NCBI RefSeq assembly: GCF_023898315.1
Contig: NC_064622.1
Coordinates: 358,093,234 to 358,157,233 of the forward strand
Reading direction: 5' to 3'
Length of the DNA stretch: 64,000 bases
From: Schistocerca nitens
Taxonomy: Eukaryota > Arthropoda > Insecta > Orthoptera > Acrididae
Shown here: one piece after another, positions 45,439 through 56,058 of the stretch
How positions within the stretch are numbered: position 1 is the first letter of the stretch
Layout of the letters: each line of letters opens with the position of its first letter
Notes under the pieces: model-generated
Told to the model about the DNA's origin: nothing
The model's input: the letters and a program-made list of their open reading frames with translations, nothing else
The model's database searches: none
Position numbers and translations under genes: made by a program

Positions 45439-46023
45439 TGATATCTCCCTTTAATTTCTATGTTTCTCGTGGTGAAACACACTTTATAAGGCTACATTCT
45501 TGTACCACTTACAAATGATTAAGTACAATAAGTGTAATAAACCTACAGACATTCAAAACCTGTATTACTGTGACTACACTGCCAATTATACAAACAAAGA
45601 CTGGAGACATTTGGATAAGTATGGCGGAAGTAAGGTATATGTTGGACAAATAAAAAATCGTAGCCCATGGTCAATTCTCACTAGGCTTTTTACGGTATTA
45701 TTCTGTTTGCCATCTGTCACCGAACGCTCTGAGGGGGAACTTACAGCGATTACATGGTTGTCGCCTGCCTGGTACCGTTGCTGATTCATATGTAGTGCCG
45801 TTTGCATAAGACTACATAGGGGCAGTTGAATCACGCTGTATAGTATTTCGGATTATCGCTACGCCAGACAAGTCATGTGGCAGTGCTCCCTGTGCGAAGC
45901 AGGAGTGGATCGCTAGTCTTGACTGAGCGAAGGATCAGTCGATATTACATACCCTGAGGAATCAAGGAATTGTCAGTTTGGCGACAGAGGAAACTCTGGA
46001 CGGTAGTGAGCAGGTCCAAATGG

Positions 46024-46215
46024 TTCAAATGGTTCTGAGCACTATGGGACTTAACATCTTAGGTCATCAGTCCCCTAGAACTCAGAACTAGTTAAACCTA
46101 ACTAACCTAAGGACATCACACATATCCATGCCCGAGGCAGGATTCAAACCTGCGACCGTAGCAGTCGCGCGGTTCCGGACTGCGCGCCTAGAACCGCGAG
46201 ACCACCGCGGCCGGC
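46024..46215 (-). mobile_element. SINE-A copy
   Basis: Full length. A 15-bp duplication (AGCAGGTCCAAATGG) lies at 46009-46023 and 46216-46230. Confidence 0.94.
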
Positions 46216-46230
46216 AGCAGGTCCAAATGG

Positions 46231-46312
46231 ATGTACGTTGCAGTAATTATGCCAGGATGAAGAGACTTGCACAGGACACACCTTCTTGGATAGCTGCATC
46301 GAACAGGCCTTC
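46231..46312 (+). mobile_element. RTE-like LINE 3' coding scrap
   Basis: ARMKRLAQDTPSWIAASN corresponds to the last residues of the RTE ORF (EMKKLAQDRVAWRAASNQ). It is too short to date. Confidence 0.65.
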
Positions 46313-46367
46313 GGGGTCTAGTGAAGCAGGGGATACAACCCGTCGGCTTTGACCAATGACGTCATAC

Positions 46368-46570
46368 GTTAAAAATGGTTCAAATGGCTCTGAGCACTAT
46401 GGGACTTACTTCTGAGGTCATCAGTCCCCTAAAACTTAGAACTACTTAAACCTAACTAACCTAAGGACATCACACACATCCATGCCCGAGGCAGGATTCG
46501 AACCTGCGACCGCAGCGGTCGCGCGGTTCCAGACTGTAGCGCCTAGAACCGCTCGGGCACCACGGCCGGC
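46368..46570 (-). mobile_element. SINE-A copy
   Basis: Full length. Flanked by GACGTCATAC at 46358-46367 and 46571-46580. Confidence 0.94.
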
Positions 46571-46859
46571 GACGTCATACATTACTCATGGATATTAATG
46601 TCTTCACTTTGAGCCATAGATAAAAAAACAGTTCTGTGTTCCGGATAAGCGCTGTCATTGTACATTAAAATAATTGAATGTGATTTTAAGAGAGATTGCT
46701 ACATATTGCTCAAAATATTATTCGTGTGCATTTATTTTAATAATTGGTTATTTGCAATTCATTCGGTACTTAATTTCATTCTTAGTGATATCGAGGTAAT
46801 TGGACTATTAGTTTCTTATTTTATGACATTTTTAGTATCTCATTTTCGTTTGAAGGTGT

Positions 46860-47750
46860 AGATTTATCAGTTCCGATAAACCTGGATTTGAGACAGGCTA
46901 TGGGCGTAGACATGTTGGCCACGACTTGTTTTTTACAAATGTGTAGTCTCGTTGCCGAGTATGTCCGATGTCGTGAGTGCGGCGAACATATGCGCCTCAC
47001 AAGTGTATCTCGTCGCCGTACTCACGACTTATTCGTATGGCGCTGCACCGAAGATCGGTTGTGGCGGTCCATTAGACGAGGGAAGTGGTTCGAAAAATCT
47101 AAGCTCGCCTTGAGAGACATTACGAAAATCACGTACTGTTGGTGTCAGATATCCTGTGTGGCTGTGTGTCCATGAATGTCGTGTGAGTAAACGTATAGTT
47201 GTGGATTGGTACTCTTTTTGCAGGGAAGTTTGTGGGGAATACATGAAATAAAGGGCCATTGGGGGGGCCGGGTGTTATGGTCGAAATTGATGAGTCGCAT
47301 TTTTGCAAAAGGAAGTAAAACAGAAGGGAACCTCCGATGGGATTATGGGTTTGGTGGGCTGTAGTTTCAGGTCATGAGTGTGACGATGTAGTGTTTAAAG
47401 TAGTACCCAATCGAAGGAAGGAAGTTTTGGTCAGTTTAATTGAAGATCACGTTGCAGAGAGTTCCATTGTAATTTCAGATGGTTTTTCTTCATATAGAGA
47501 TTTAGGGGAAAGGGGTTATCAGCATCTCGTAGTTAATCACAATATTGAGTTCAGATCATTATCCACAGGGGCTTGCACAAACAGCATAGAGGGTTATTGG
47601 TCAGCTGTGAAATCTCTTGTAGGGAAGGGGAAACGCCGGATTTCCAGAATTCAAAGTCACTTAGACGAATATTCTTGGAGGCGTAGTATTCCCCAAACAT
47701 CTTGCCTGTTTAAATGTTTTGTTAAACGTGTGCAGATGTACCGTCCGTAA
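46860..47750 (+). pseudogene. Merlin-type (ISXO2/IS1016-like) transposase
   Basis: An N-terminal zinc-ribbon-like part reads EYVRCRECGEHMRLTSVSRR (about 46957). It is followed by IVVDWYSFCREVCGEYM in another frame (about 47200). MVEIDESHFCKRK (about 47279) holds the first catalytic Asp, SIVISDGFSSYRDLGERGYQ the second, and TGACTNSIEGYWSAVKSLVG the Glu. This DDE order and spacing fits the ISXO2-like domain of eukaryotic Merlin elements. The catalytic part is in two frames: EIDES lies upstream of the open frame 47337-47750. It was once a cut-and-paste enzyme. Terminal repeats were not located. Confidence 0.85.
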
Positions 47751-47754
47751 TATG

Positions 47755-48510
47755 TTAGCTAATTTCACATTAGGATTTGGGGGGGGGGGGGGGGGGCTGA
47801 ATGTGTGTGTCAGTGCGTGTTTGTGTGTGTGTGTGTGTGTGTGTGTTTGTTTTCGTAATGTTTTGTTTGTTGTGTATGTGGGTATGTGAGTTTTGTTGAT
47901 GTCTTTCTAGGCGAGCTTCGGTTCTTTTAAGAACTTCCCGTGTGGTAAGTTCAGTTTTCCATTTTTTTCTTTTACTGCATTTGATTATTTTGACTTATTT
48001 CATTGTCGTATTACGCCATTACGTATGTTTTCGTGTAATCCAGTACGTAATAGAAATTTCGCAGCTGTCGTTCTTCTTTCGTTTTCCAGCACTAGGATCA
48101 GTACGATGTTTTCGAATCTGTACCAGCAATATTAAACGGTGAAACGCCCGACACAACTAAAATTTGTATCCCGTCCTTCGGTTGACCTTTACACTGACAC
48201 TACCTATTCGAAAAGAACGACATATGTAACATTGATGAGATTTACCAGTATATGTCAACAGGAGAGCAGGACACAAATGTTGTGTATAGCTATATAACTC
48301 AACTAAATAATGGGATACTATTGTCACTGCTGTGATGAAAACTATAACTTTCAGTCGATGCTATTAGCATCGAAGACGAAAAAAAAAAAAACTGTAAGCC
48401 ATAGTGAAGTACGGGATACAAGTTGTATATTGCCTCTTCGTGTAGTTCAACTGAGGTACAGATTGTAAATGTAACGTACGTCAATTTTCACGTTTTCGTT
48501 AGCAGTGTAC
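47755..48510. other. Low-complexity and intron sequence
   Basis: A G run at 47779-47798 and a TG microsatellite at about 47819-47850, then ordinary AT-rich DNA. No gene is seen. Confidence 0.6.
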
Positions 48511-48698
48511 ATATACAGGGTGTTACGAAAAGGTAACGCCAAACTTTCAGGAAACATTCCTCACACACAAATAAAGAAAATATGTTATGCGGACATGTGT
48601 CCGGAAACGCTTAATTTCCATGTTAGAGCTCATTTTAGTTTCGTACACCTACGCTCAATGGAGCACGTTATCATGATTTCATACGGGATACTTTACCT

Positions 48699-49082
48699 GT
48701 GCTGCTAGAACATGTGCCTTTACAAGTACGACACAACATGTGGTTCATGCGCGATGGAGCTCCTGCACATTTCAGTCGAAGTGTTTGTACGCTTCTCAAC
48801 AACAGATTCGGTGACCGATGGATTGGTAGAGGCGGACCAATTCCATGGCCTCCACGCTCTCCTGACCTCAACCCTCTTGACTTTCATTTATGGGGGCATT
48901 TGAAAGCTCTTGTCTGCGCAACCCCGGTACCAAATGTAGAGACTCTTCGTGCTCGTATTGTGGACGGCTGTGATACAATACGCCATTCTCCAGGGCTGCA
49001 TCAGCGCATCAGGGATTCCATGCGACGGAGGGTGGATGCATGTATCCTCGCTAAAGGAGGACATTTTGAACATTTTCTGTAA
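48699..49082 (+). pseudogene. Mariner-like transposase, C-terminal half
   Basis: NMWFMRDGAPAHFSRSVCTL holds the second catalytic Asp (FQQDGAPAHF in relatives). RWIGRGGPIPWPPRSPDLNP and LDFHLWGHLKALVCATPVPN carry the third, and it ends CILAKGGHFEHFL. This stretch is one open frame; the N-terminal half, including the first Asp, is deleted. The product could bind TIRs only if the DNA-binding part were present, which it is not. Confidence 0.88.
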
Positions 49083-49186
49083 CAAAGTGTTTAAAGTCAC
49101 GCTGGTACGTTCTGTTGCTGTGTGTTTCCATTCCATGATTAATGTGATTTGAAAAGAAGTAATAAAATGAGCTCTAACATGGAAAG

Positions 49187-49437
49187 GAGGAGGAGGATAT
49201 TGGTGTTTAACGTCCCGTCGACAACGAGGTCATTAGAGACGGAGCGCAAGCTCGGATTACGGAAGGATGGGGAAGGAATGCGGCCGTGCCCTTTCAAAGG
49301 AACCATCCCGGCATTTGCCTGGAGTGATCTAGAAAAATCACAGAAAACCTAAATCAGGATGGCCGGACGCGGGATTGAACCGTCGTCCTCCCGAACGCGA
49401 GTCCAGTGTGCTAACCACTGCGCCACCTCGCTCGGTC
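49187..49437 (-). mobile_element. SINE family C copy
   Basis: Minus-strand head CCGAGCGAGGTGGCGCAGTG with B box GGTTCAATCCCG. Flanked by TCTAACATGGAAAG at 49173-49186 and 49438-49451 (14 bp). Confidence 0.94.
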
Positions 49438-51437
49438 TCTAACATGGAAAGTAAGCGTTTCCGGACACATGTCCACATAACATATTTTCTTTCTTTGTGT
49501 GTGAGGAATGTTTCCTGAAAGTTTGGCCGTACCTTTTTGTAACACCCTGTATATAGGTCAACGGAAGTATGGGATACAAATATTATGAACGTAGCTCCTT
49601 CTGCCATCGGTAGTACTACTATCTACTTAAGAACAGACTATTAGTGGTAGCGGAGGCGAAAGAAACAACACATGTATGGTTTGTATCCCGTGCTTCAGTT
49701 TAGCTATATAGTTCAGCTGAACAGCAGGATATTAATGCTAACGAAAACGAAGAAATCGACGCACGCTACATTTGTATCCCGTACTGCAGTTAACCAATAC
49801 AGCTCGAATGAGGTTCGAGATACAACCCATATACATGTGATGTGAGGTATTCTGTTGTTGTTGTAGTCTTCAGTCCAGAGACTGGTTTGATGCAGCTCTC
49901 CATGCTACTCTATCCTGTGCAAGCTTCTTCATCTCCCAGTACCTACTGCAACCTACATCCTTCTGTATCTGTTTAGTGTATTCATCTCTTACCCTCCACG
50001 CTGCCCTCCAATACTAAACTGGTGATCCATTGATGCCTCAGAACATGTCCTACCAACCGATCCCTTCTTCTAGTTAAGTTCTGCCACAAACTTCTCTTCT
50101 CCCCAATCCTATTCAATACCTCCTCATTAGTTATGTGATCTACCCATCTAATCTTCAGCACTCTTCTGTAGCACCACATTTCGAAAGCTTCTATTCTCTT
50201 CTTGTCCAAACTAGTTATTGTCCATGTTTCACTTCCGTACATGGCTATACTCCATACAAATACTTTCAGAAACGACTTCCTGTCACTTAAATCTATACTT
50301 GATGTTAACAAATTTCTCTTCTTCAGAAACGCTTTCCTTGCCATTGCCAGTCTACATTTTATATCCTCTCTACTTCGACCATCATCAGTTATTTTGCTCC
50401 CCAAATAGCAAAACTCCTTTACTACTTTAAGTGTCTCATTTCCTAATCTAATTCCTCAGCATCGCCCGACTTAATTCGACTACATTCCATTATCCTCATT
50501 TTGCTTTTGTTGATGTTCATCTTATATCCTCCTTTCAAGACCCTATCCATTCCGTTCAACTGCTCTTCCAAGTCCTTTGCTGTCTCTGACAGAATTACAG
50601 TGTCATCGGCGAACTCAAAGTTTTTATTTCTTCTCCATGGATTTTAATTCCTACTCCGATTTTTTCTTTTGTTTCGTTCACTGCTTGCTCAATATACAGA
50701 TTGAATAACATCGGGGAGACGCTACAATCCTGTCTCACTACCTTCCCAACCACTGCTTCCCTTTCATGTCCCTCGACTCTTATAACTGCCATCTGGTTTC
50801 TGTACAAATTGTAAATAGCCTTTCGCTCCCTGTATTTTACGCCTGCCACCTTCAGAGTCTGAAAGAGAGTATTCCAGTCAACATTGTCAAAAGCTTTCTC
50901 TAAATCTACAAATGCTAGAAATGTAGGTTTGCCTTTCCTTAATCTAGCTTCTAAGATAAGTCGTAGAGTCAGTATTGCCTCAAGTGTTCCAATATTTCTA
51001 CGGAATCCAAACTGATCTTCTCCGAGGTCGGATTATACCAGTTTTTCCATTCGTCTGTAAAGAATTCGTGTTAGTATTTTGCATCCGTGACTTATTACAC
51101 TGATTGTTCGGTAATTTTCACATCTGTCAGCACCTACTTTCTTTGGGATTAGAATTATTGTATTCTTCTTGAAGTCTGAGGGTATTTCGCCTGTCTCATA
51201 CATCTTGCTCACCAGATGGTAGAGTTTTGTCAAGACTGACTCTCCCAATGCCGTCAGTAGTTCCAATGGAATGTTGTCTACTCCCGGGGCCTTGTTTCGA
51301 CTCAGGTCTTTCAGTGCTCTGTCAAACTCTTCACGCAGTATCGTATCTCCCATTCCATCTTCATCTACATCCTCTTCCATTTCCATAATATTGTTCTCAA
51401 GTACATCGCCCTTGTATAGACCCTCTGTATACTCCTT

Positions 51438-51974
51438 TGTGTTAGCTGAAGAACCAACACTGTTTTATGAGGAGAAGCTGAAATGCACGCGTTTTAGCTC
51501 ACGCCGGCTGGCGTGAGGAGGGAAGAACTATACTGACGTGAGGTCTGGAACATGACAAGGAATGAGAATTCAGACAGCGGACGTAATTAGTTTCATACTT
51601 AACTTTAATCCATTAATGATGAACGTCGCTCTTGACGGTACATGATTCACAATATTATCTGTTCGGAATAGATTATTGAAGTAATTATAGTAACTGAATA
51701 TGGCGCCTTGCTAGGTCGTAGCAAATGAAGTAGCTGAAGGCTATGCTAAACTGTCGTCTCTGCAAATGAGAGCTTATGTAGACAGTGACTATCGCTAGCA
51801 AAATCGGCTGTACAACTGGGCGAGTGCTAGGAAGTCTCTCTAGACCTGCCGTGTGGCGGCGCTCGGTCTGCAATCACTGATAGTGGCGACACGCGGGTCC
51901 GACGTATACTAACGGACCGCGGCCGATTTAAATGCTACCACCTAGCAAGTGTGGTGTCTGGCGGTGACATCACC
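51438..51974 (-). mobile_element. Probable solo LTR
   Basis: About 537 bp without coding capacity. The minus strand starts near GGTGATGTCACCGCCAGACA and ends near TTCTTCAGCTAACACA. TACTCCTT occurs on both flanks (51430-51437, 51975-51982), where the interrupted RTE sequence would have it once. The bounded, non-coding structure and my recollection of this repeat favour a solo LTR of a gypsy-type element. The 8-bp flank is longer than the usual 4-6 bp, so the edges may be off by a few bases. Confidence 0.65.
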
Positions 51975-52346
51975 TACTCCTTCCACCTTTCTGCTTTCCC
52001 TTCTTTGTGTAGAACTGGGTTTCCATCTGAGCTCTTGATATTCATGCAAGTGGTTCTCTTTTCTCGAAAGGTCTCTTTATTTTCCTGTATTCAGTACCTA
52101 TCTTACCCCTAGTGAGATAAGCCTCTACATCCTTACATTTGTCCTCTTGCCATCCCTGCTTAGCCATTTTATACTTCCTGTCGATCTCACTTTTGAGACG
52201 TTTGTATTCTATTTTGCCTGCTTCATTTACTGCATTTTTATATTTTCTCCTTTCATCAATTAAATTCAATATTTCTTCTGTTACCCAAAGATTTCTTCTA
52301 GCCCTCGTCTTTTTACCTACTTGATCCTCTGCTCCCTTCACTACTT

Positions 52347-52547
52347 GCCGGCCGGGGTGGCCGTGCGGTTCTAGGCGCTACAGTCTGGAACCGAGCGACC
52401 GCTACGGTCGCAGGCTCGAATCCTGCCTCGGGCATGGATGTGTGTGATGTCCGTAGGTTAGTTAGGTTTAATTAGTTCTAAGTTCTAGGGGGATGATGAC
52501 CTCAGAAGTTAAGTCGCATAGTGCTCAGAGCCATTTGAACCACAGAG
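52347..52547 (+). mobile_element. SINE-A copy inside the RTE
   Basis: Flanked by CCCTTCACTACTT at 52334-52346 and 52548-52560. Confidence 0.95.
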
Positions 52548-52589
52548 CCCTTCACTACTTCATCTCAAAAAGCTATTCCATACTACCTA

Positions 52590-52900
52590 TACTACCAAAG
52601 GTATTCTATACTACCAATATTTCCATACATTTTTTCCCCTTCGTTTTCCACAGAAATAATACGATACAAACAGACGATATCCTCAACGTGAAAATATTAC
52701 TTGCCTTGATATATGTCAACCGTATTTTTTATCTTTCTTATCTCTTTGTTTCTGAACAATCTTGTCAGCTGTTACATCTGTGTAATAAATGATCTCTGGA
52801 AAACTCTGACGTCATTGGTCAATGCCGACGGGTTGTATCCCGTGCTTCACTAGACCCGGCCTAGGGAATGACGACCATCCTGAGAAGAGATGGTGCCGAG
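52590..52900. other. Intron sequence before the TM1 exon
   Basis: No gene is seen. 52795-52855 is an inverted partner of 46305-46365 (GGTTGTATCCCGTGCTTCAC block). Confidence 0.6.
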
Positions 52901-52928
52901 TTTTGACGGTGCCGGTTGTTGTCCGCAG

Positions 52929-53208
52929 TGCGAGAAGGGCGAGCACATCTCGGAGACGTACGAGGGGCAGTCGTGGCAGTTGCTGGCCAACGGCAGTGCG
53001 CTGGTGGGGGGCGTGGCGCTCGCGCAGCCCCTGGAGCGCTACTGCGCAGACGCGGCGGGCCACGGCGGCCGCGGTCAGCTGCTCTACTGCAGCGACAGGT
53101 CCGTCTCCTGGAAGCCCAACCGCCAGCGCGGCCTGCTCTACGGGCTGCTGTTCGGACTGGGCGCCATCTTCCTGCTCGCCACCGTCCTCCTCTACAGCTG
53201 CCTGCCCG
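52929..53208 (+). CDS. Methuselah-like GPCR, exon with end of ectodomain and TM1
   Basis: This exon has 93 codons plus one base. It starts after a GTCCGCAG acceptor in phase 0 and ends at a GTGAGC donor in phase 1. Residues 16-23 read WQLLANGS, matching the conserved W-LL-NGSL region of Mth ectodomains, with a possible N-glycosylation site at NGS. Two further cysteines follow (YC at 38-39 and YC at 53-54). Residues about 68-89 form a hydrophobic helix (GLLYGLLFGLGAIFLLATVL), taken as TM1, ending in YSCLP. This order (NGS, two Cys, TM1, LP) is the usual Mth-like arrangement. Joined to the upstream and downstream exons it gives an uninterrupted reading frame. I am confident of the family, but not of which mthl paralogue it is. 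Confidence 0.8.
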
Positions 53209-53353
53209 GTGAGCTACCGCCGTCACTCCACGACTCGTGTCTCTGCTCTTTAGACCACTTCATTCGCATGACAGATCAAATATGTCCAAGTGTACCTGTG
53301 GAATGCATGAGGTGGTGACAGTAAGAAATTTCACACAAACAAAGTAATACCAT

Positions 53354-53600
53354 GTTGTTAATAATTCTTCCGGATTCTATGGCCGTAGTCCATGGAATTC
53401 TTCTATTCCCAACATTTCGTCCAATACTACGTTGGACATCCTCAAGGGTATGGCTGGTCCTGCTGAGTCCTGCCGACTGTCGGCAGGACAGCAGGACCAG
53501 CCATACCCCTGAGGATGTCCAACGTAGTATTAGACGAAACGTTGGTAATAGAAGAATTCCATGGACCACAGCCATATAACCCGGAAGAATTATCAACAAC
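53354..53600. repeat. Long foldback, arms of about 120 bp
   Basis: The left arm TTCCGGATTCTATGGCC to TCCTGCTGAGTCCTGCCGAC pairs with the right arm ending TATAACCCGGAAGAATTATC. The centre is TCCTGCCGACTGTCGGCAGG. It starts 145 bp after the TM1 exon donor. Confidence 0.93.
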
Positions 53601-53851
53601 GGTACCATCCGGTCGTGAAAGCCTTCATTGTATAAAAGTAATACCATACTCTGGAACAACATATTCCACAGCTGGGGTTGCTAATGCATGCCTGTTGTGG
53701 TCGTACAGGGTGACAATTATTGAACTATATGAAAAAAAAACAATGTAAATTAGTTACAAACTAAGGCGTGCATACATTTTATTCAACTTGTAAACGTCAC
53801 TACAGATATTCGGATTCAGGTTATGACATGTTCGCTATGCCCGTCATCATT

Positions 53852-55507
53852 GCTCCAGAAGTTGGACCATTACGGAATACGGGGAGTAGCTCACAATTGG
53901 TTCGCCTCTTAATTTAGGAACAGGCAGCAAAAGGTCATTATTCACAATGTTGATAACGGCTGTGATGTGGGGTCTGAGTGGGGTACTGTCAAGTGGAGGG
54001 TGCCCCAGTGATCAGTGTTGGGGCCACTCCTGTTCCTTGTTTATATAAATGATATGCCCTCTAGTATTACAGGTAACTCTAAAATATTTCTGCTTGCTAA
54101 TGACACTAGCTTGGTAGTAAAGGATGTTGTGTGCAACATTGGCTCGGTTTCAAATAGTGCAGTACATGATCTAAGTTCGTGACTTGTATAAAATAGAATA
54201 ACGATAAATCACAGTATGACTCAGTTTCTACAGTTTCTAACACACAATTCAACAAAACCTGACGTTACAATGAAATGAACACCCTTAGCTGCTTACAGGC
54301 GTTGACATACGTCAATGGGGACAGATGAAAATGTGTGACCCGACCGGGACTCGAACCCGGGATCTCTGTCTTACATGGCAGACGCTCTATCCATCTGAGC
54401 CACTGAGGACACGGAGGATAGCGCCACTGCAGTGATTTGTCCCTGGCACACCTCCCGCGAAACCCACATTCTCAACGTATTATCCCACACTACATTCGTA
54501 GTGCCCCCGCCCATTATACTCATTACTCGTGGCGCGTTGCCGATTCCCGTAAGAGTTCGGGCACTGTTTGTGCATTCGCACAGAAGAAGAAGATGCTCAA
54601 GTGGCCTGTCAGCCTTAACTATATATATACTAAGATGGTATCTGTTCTTTCGGACAGTATATATAAAACCTGACGTTTTAATTTCACAGAACGGGCATGT
54701 GATTGGTGAAACTGAACAGTTCAAATTCCTAGGTGTTAAGATAGGTGGTAAGCTGTCGTGGAAAGCCCACGTTCAGGATCTTGTTCAAGGACTTAATACT
54801 GCCATTTTTACTATTCGAACAGTATCAGAAGTGAGTGATCGTTCGACACGAAAATTAGTCTACTTTGCTTATTTTCATTCGCTTATGTAGTATGGTATTA
54901 TATTTTGGGGTAACTCTTCCCATACTAAAAGGATATTTTTGGCTCAGAAACGGGCTGTTCGGGCAGTAAGTTCACGAACCTCTTGTCGACCTCTGTTCAC
55001 GTGTCTGGGTATTTTGACATTGGCCTGTCAATATATATATATTCCTTACTGTCGTTTTTTGTTACCAATATTAGCTTATTCCCAAGAATAAGCAGCTTTC
55101 ACTCGGTTAATACTCGGCAGAAATCAAATCTGCATTTGGATTGGATTTCCTTAACTCTTGCGCAAAAAGGTGTGCACTATACTACTGCATCCATTTTCAG
55201 TAAACTATCACTCAAATTCCAAAATCTTAGCAGTAATCCATGTGCTTTCAAACAGAAACTGAAGAGTTTCCTCATGGGTCACTACTTGTATTCTGTCGAG
55301 GAGTTCTTTGAAAACTTAAGCTGATTCTTACTGTATTGTTGATTGCGTTTACTTAAATTTATGGACTGACTTTTTTCGGGTTCATGAACATTTATTTTTA
55401 TTTGTTATTACTTTTATGTTGTAATTTCATGTACTGACACGTTCCATGACCTTGGAGATTTGCTCCTCAACTTGGTCCCACGGAACTTGACGCGTAAATA
55501 AAATAAA
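53852..55507 (+). mobile_element. CR1-like LINE, 5'-truncated, nested in mariner
   Basis: RT pieces: HYGIRGVAHNWFAS, then SVLGPLLFLVYINDMPSSI (about 54015), then LLANDTSLVVK (FADDTSLV with AD changed to AN). After the SINE: FKFLGVKIGGKLSWKAHVQD and LNTAIFTIRTVSEVSDRSTR, then the C-terminal KSFLMGHYLYSVEEF. The 3' end is AAATAAAATAAATT. The mariner sequence resumes at GGCGATGATGTGGCGC. Confidence 0.88.
54267..54664 (-). mobile_element. tRNA-like SINE, family D, with target duplication
   Basis: A 13-bp duplication (AAAACCTGACGTT) at 54254-54266 and 54665-54677 sets exact ends. The minus-strand B box is GGGTTCGAGTCCCGGTCGGG and the A-box side GTGGCTCAGATGGATAGAGC. Sequence upstream of the head in the element ends in a hairpin-like ACTAAGATGGTATCTGTTCT. 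The tail near 54267 reads CATTTCATTGT. Confidence 0.94.
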
Positions 55508-56058
55508 TTGGCGATGATGTGGCGCAGATGAATAGCGAAATCTGCATGATCTCTTGAATGGCTGTTTTCAGCCCTGTGGTGGTTTTGGGTTTATTTCTGC
55601 ACACCTTGTATTTAATATAACCCCACAAAAAAGAGTCGCATCAGATCTGAAGAATATGGTGGCCAATCTAGACCTATGCCAGTGGCCTCTCGGTACCCCA
55701 GAGCCAGAAAGCGGTCTCCAAAGCGCTCCTCCAGAACATCACTCTCCTGCTTTGATGGAGTCGAGCTCCGTCTTGCATGAACGACATCTTGTCGAAATCA
55801 CGGTCACTTTGGATAATGGGTATGAAATCATCTTCCAAAACCTTCATATACCATTCGGTAGTCACTGTGTCATCAAGAAATGCGCCAATTTTGATTATTG
55901 TCGTACCCATCCAAATGTGGGCTCCGTTGCTAAACCAAACCATACTAATTCCCATCATCCCTTGTGACCAACAGTGCAGTTTGATGTCCTAACGCAAACT
56001 GTTCAGAAGTTATGACGCTTTTATTTCATATAGTTCAATAAATGTCACCCTGTACATA

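Larger units (their letters stand above)
48516..49549 (+). mobile_element. Mariner-like element with TIRs of about 113 bp
   Basis: CAGGGTGTTACGAAAAGGTA at the left (48516) and its complement near 49549 start inverted repeats. The arms extend through TTTCAGGAAACATTCCTCAC and CGGACATGTGTCCGGAAACG to TCCATGTTAGAG. Only the 3' half of the transposase gene remains. A family C SINE is inserted just inside the right arm. Confidence 0.92.
49865..52585 (-). mobile_element. RTE-like LINE, 5'-truncated, with two insertions
   Basis: Reads from about 52585 leftward to an ACA-rich 3' tail at 49857-49870. Coding blocks: WVTEEILNLIDERRKYK near 52270; NKAPGVDNIPLELLTALGES and FKKNTIILIPKKVGADRCEN at about 51300-51120. 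Also FEFADDTVILSETA near 50610 and MYGSETWTITSLDKKRIEAF near 50220. Stops and frameshifts throughout. It is interrupted by an LTR-like element (51438-51974) and a SINE-A (52347-52547). Confidence 0.9.
53706..56052 (-). mobile_element. Mariner-like element containing a LINE and a SINE
   Basis: Inverted termini CAGGGTGACAATTATTGAAC and, read from the right, CAGGGTGACATTTATTGAAC match 31 of 34 bases; TA flanks both ends. The minus strand 55958-55674 encodes MMGISMVWFSNGAHIWMGTT and DFDKMSFMQDGARLHQSRRV, the block with the second catalytic Asp. A LINE fills about 53852-55507. Confidence 0.9.

Noticed and set aside
52861..53253. Several long overlapping frames on both strands over 52.8-53.3 kb
   Set aside because: High GC removes stops in all frames; only the frame with NGS, paired Cys and TM1 makes sense.
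54353..54425. Possible true tRNA gene on the minus strand
   Set aside because: The anticodon stem has a mismatch and an 8-nt loop, and the unit lies inside a SINE with a 13-bp duplication.
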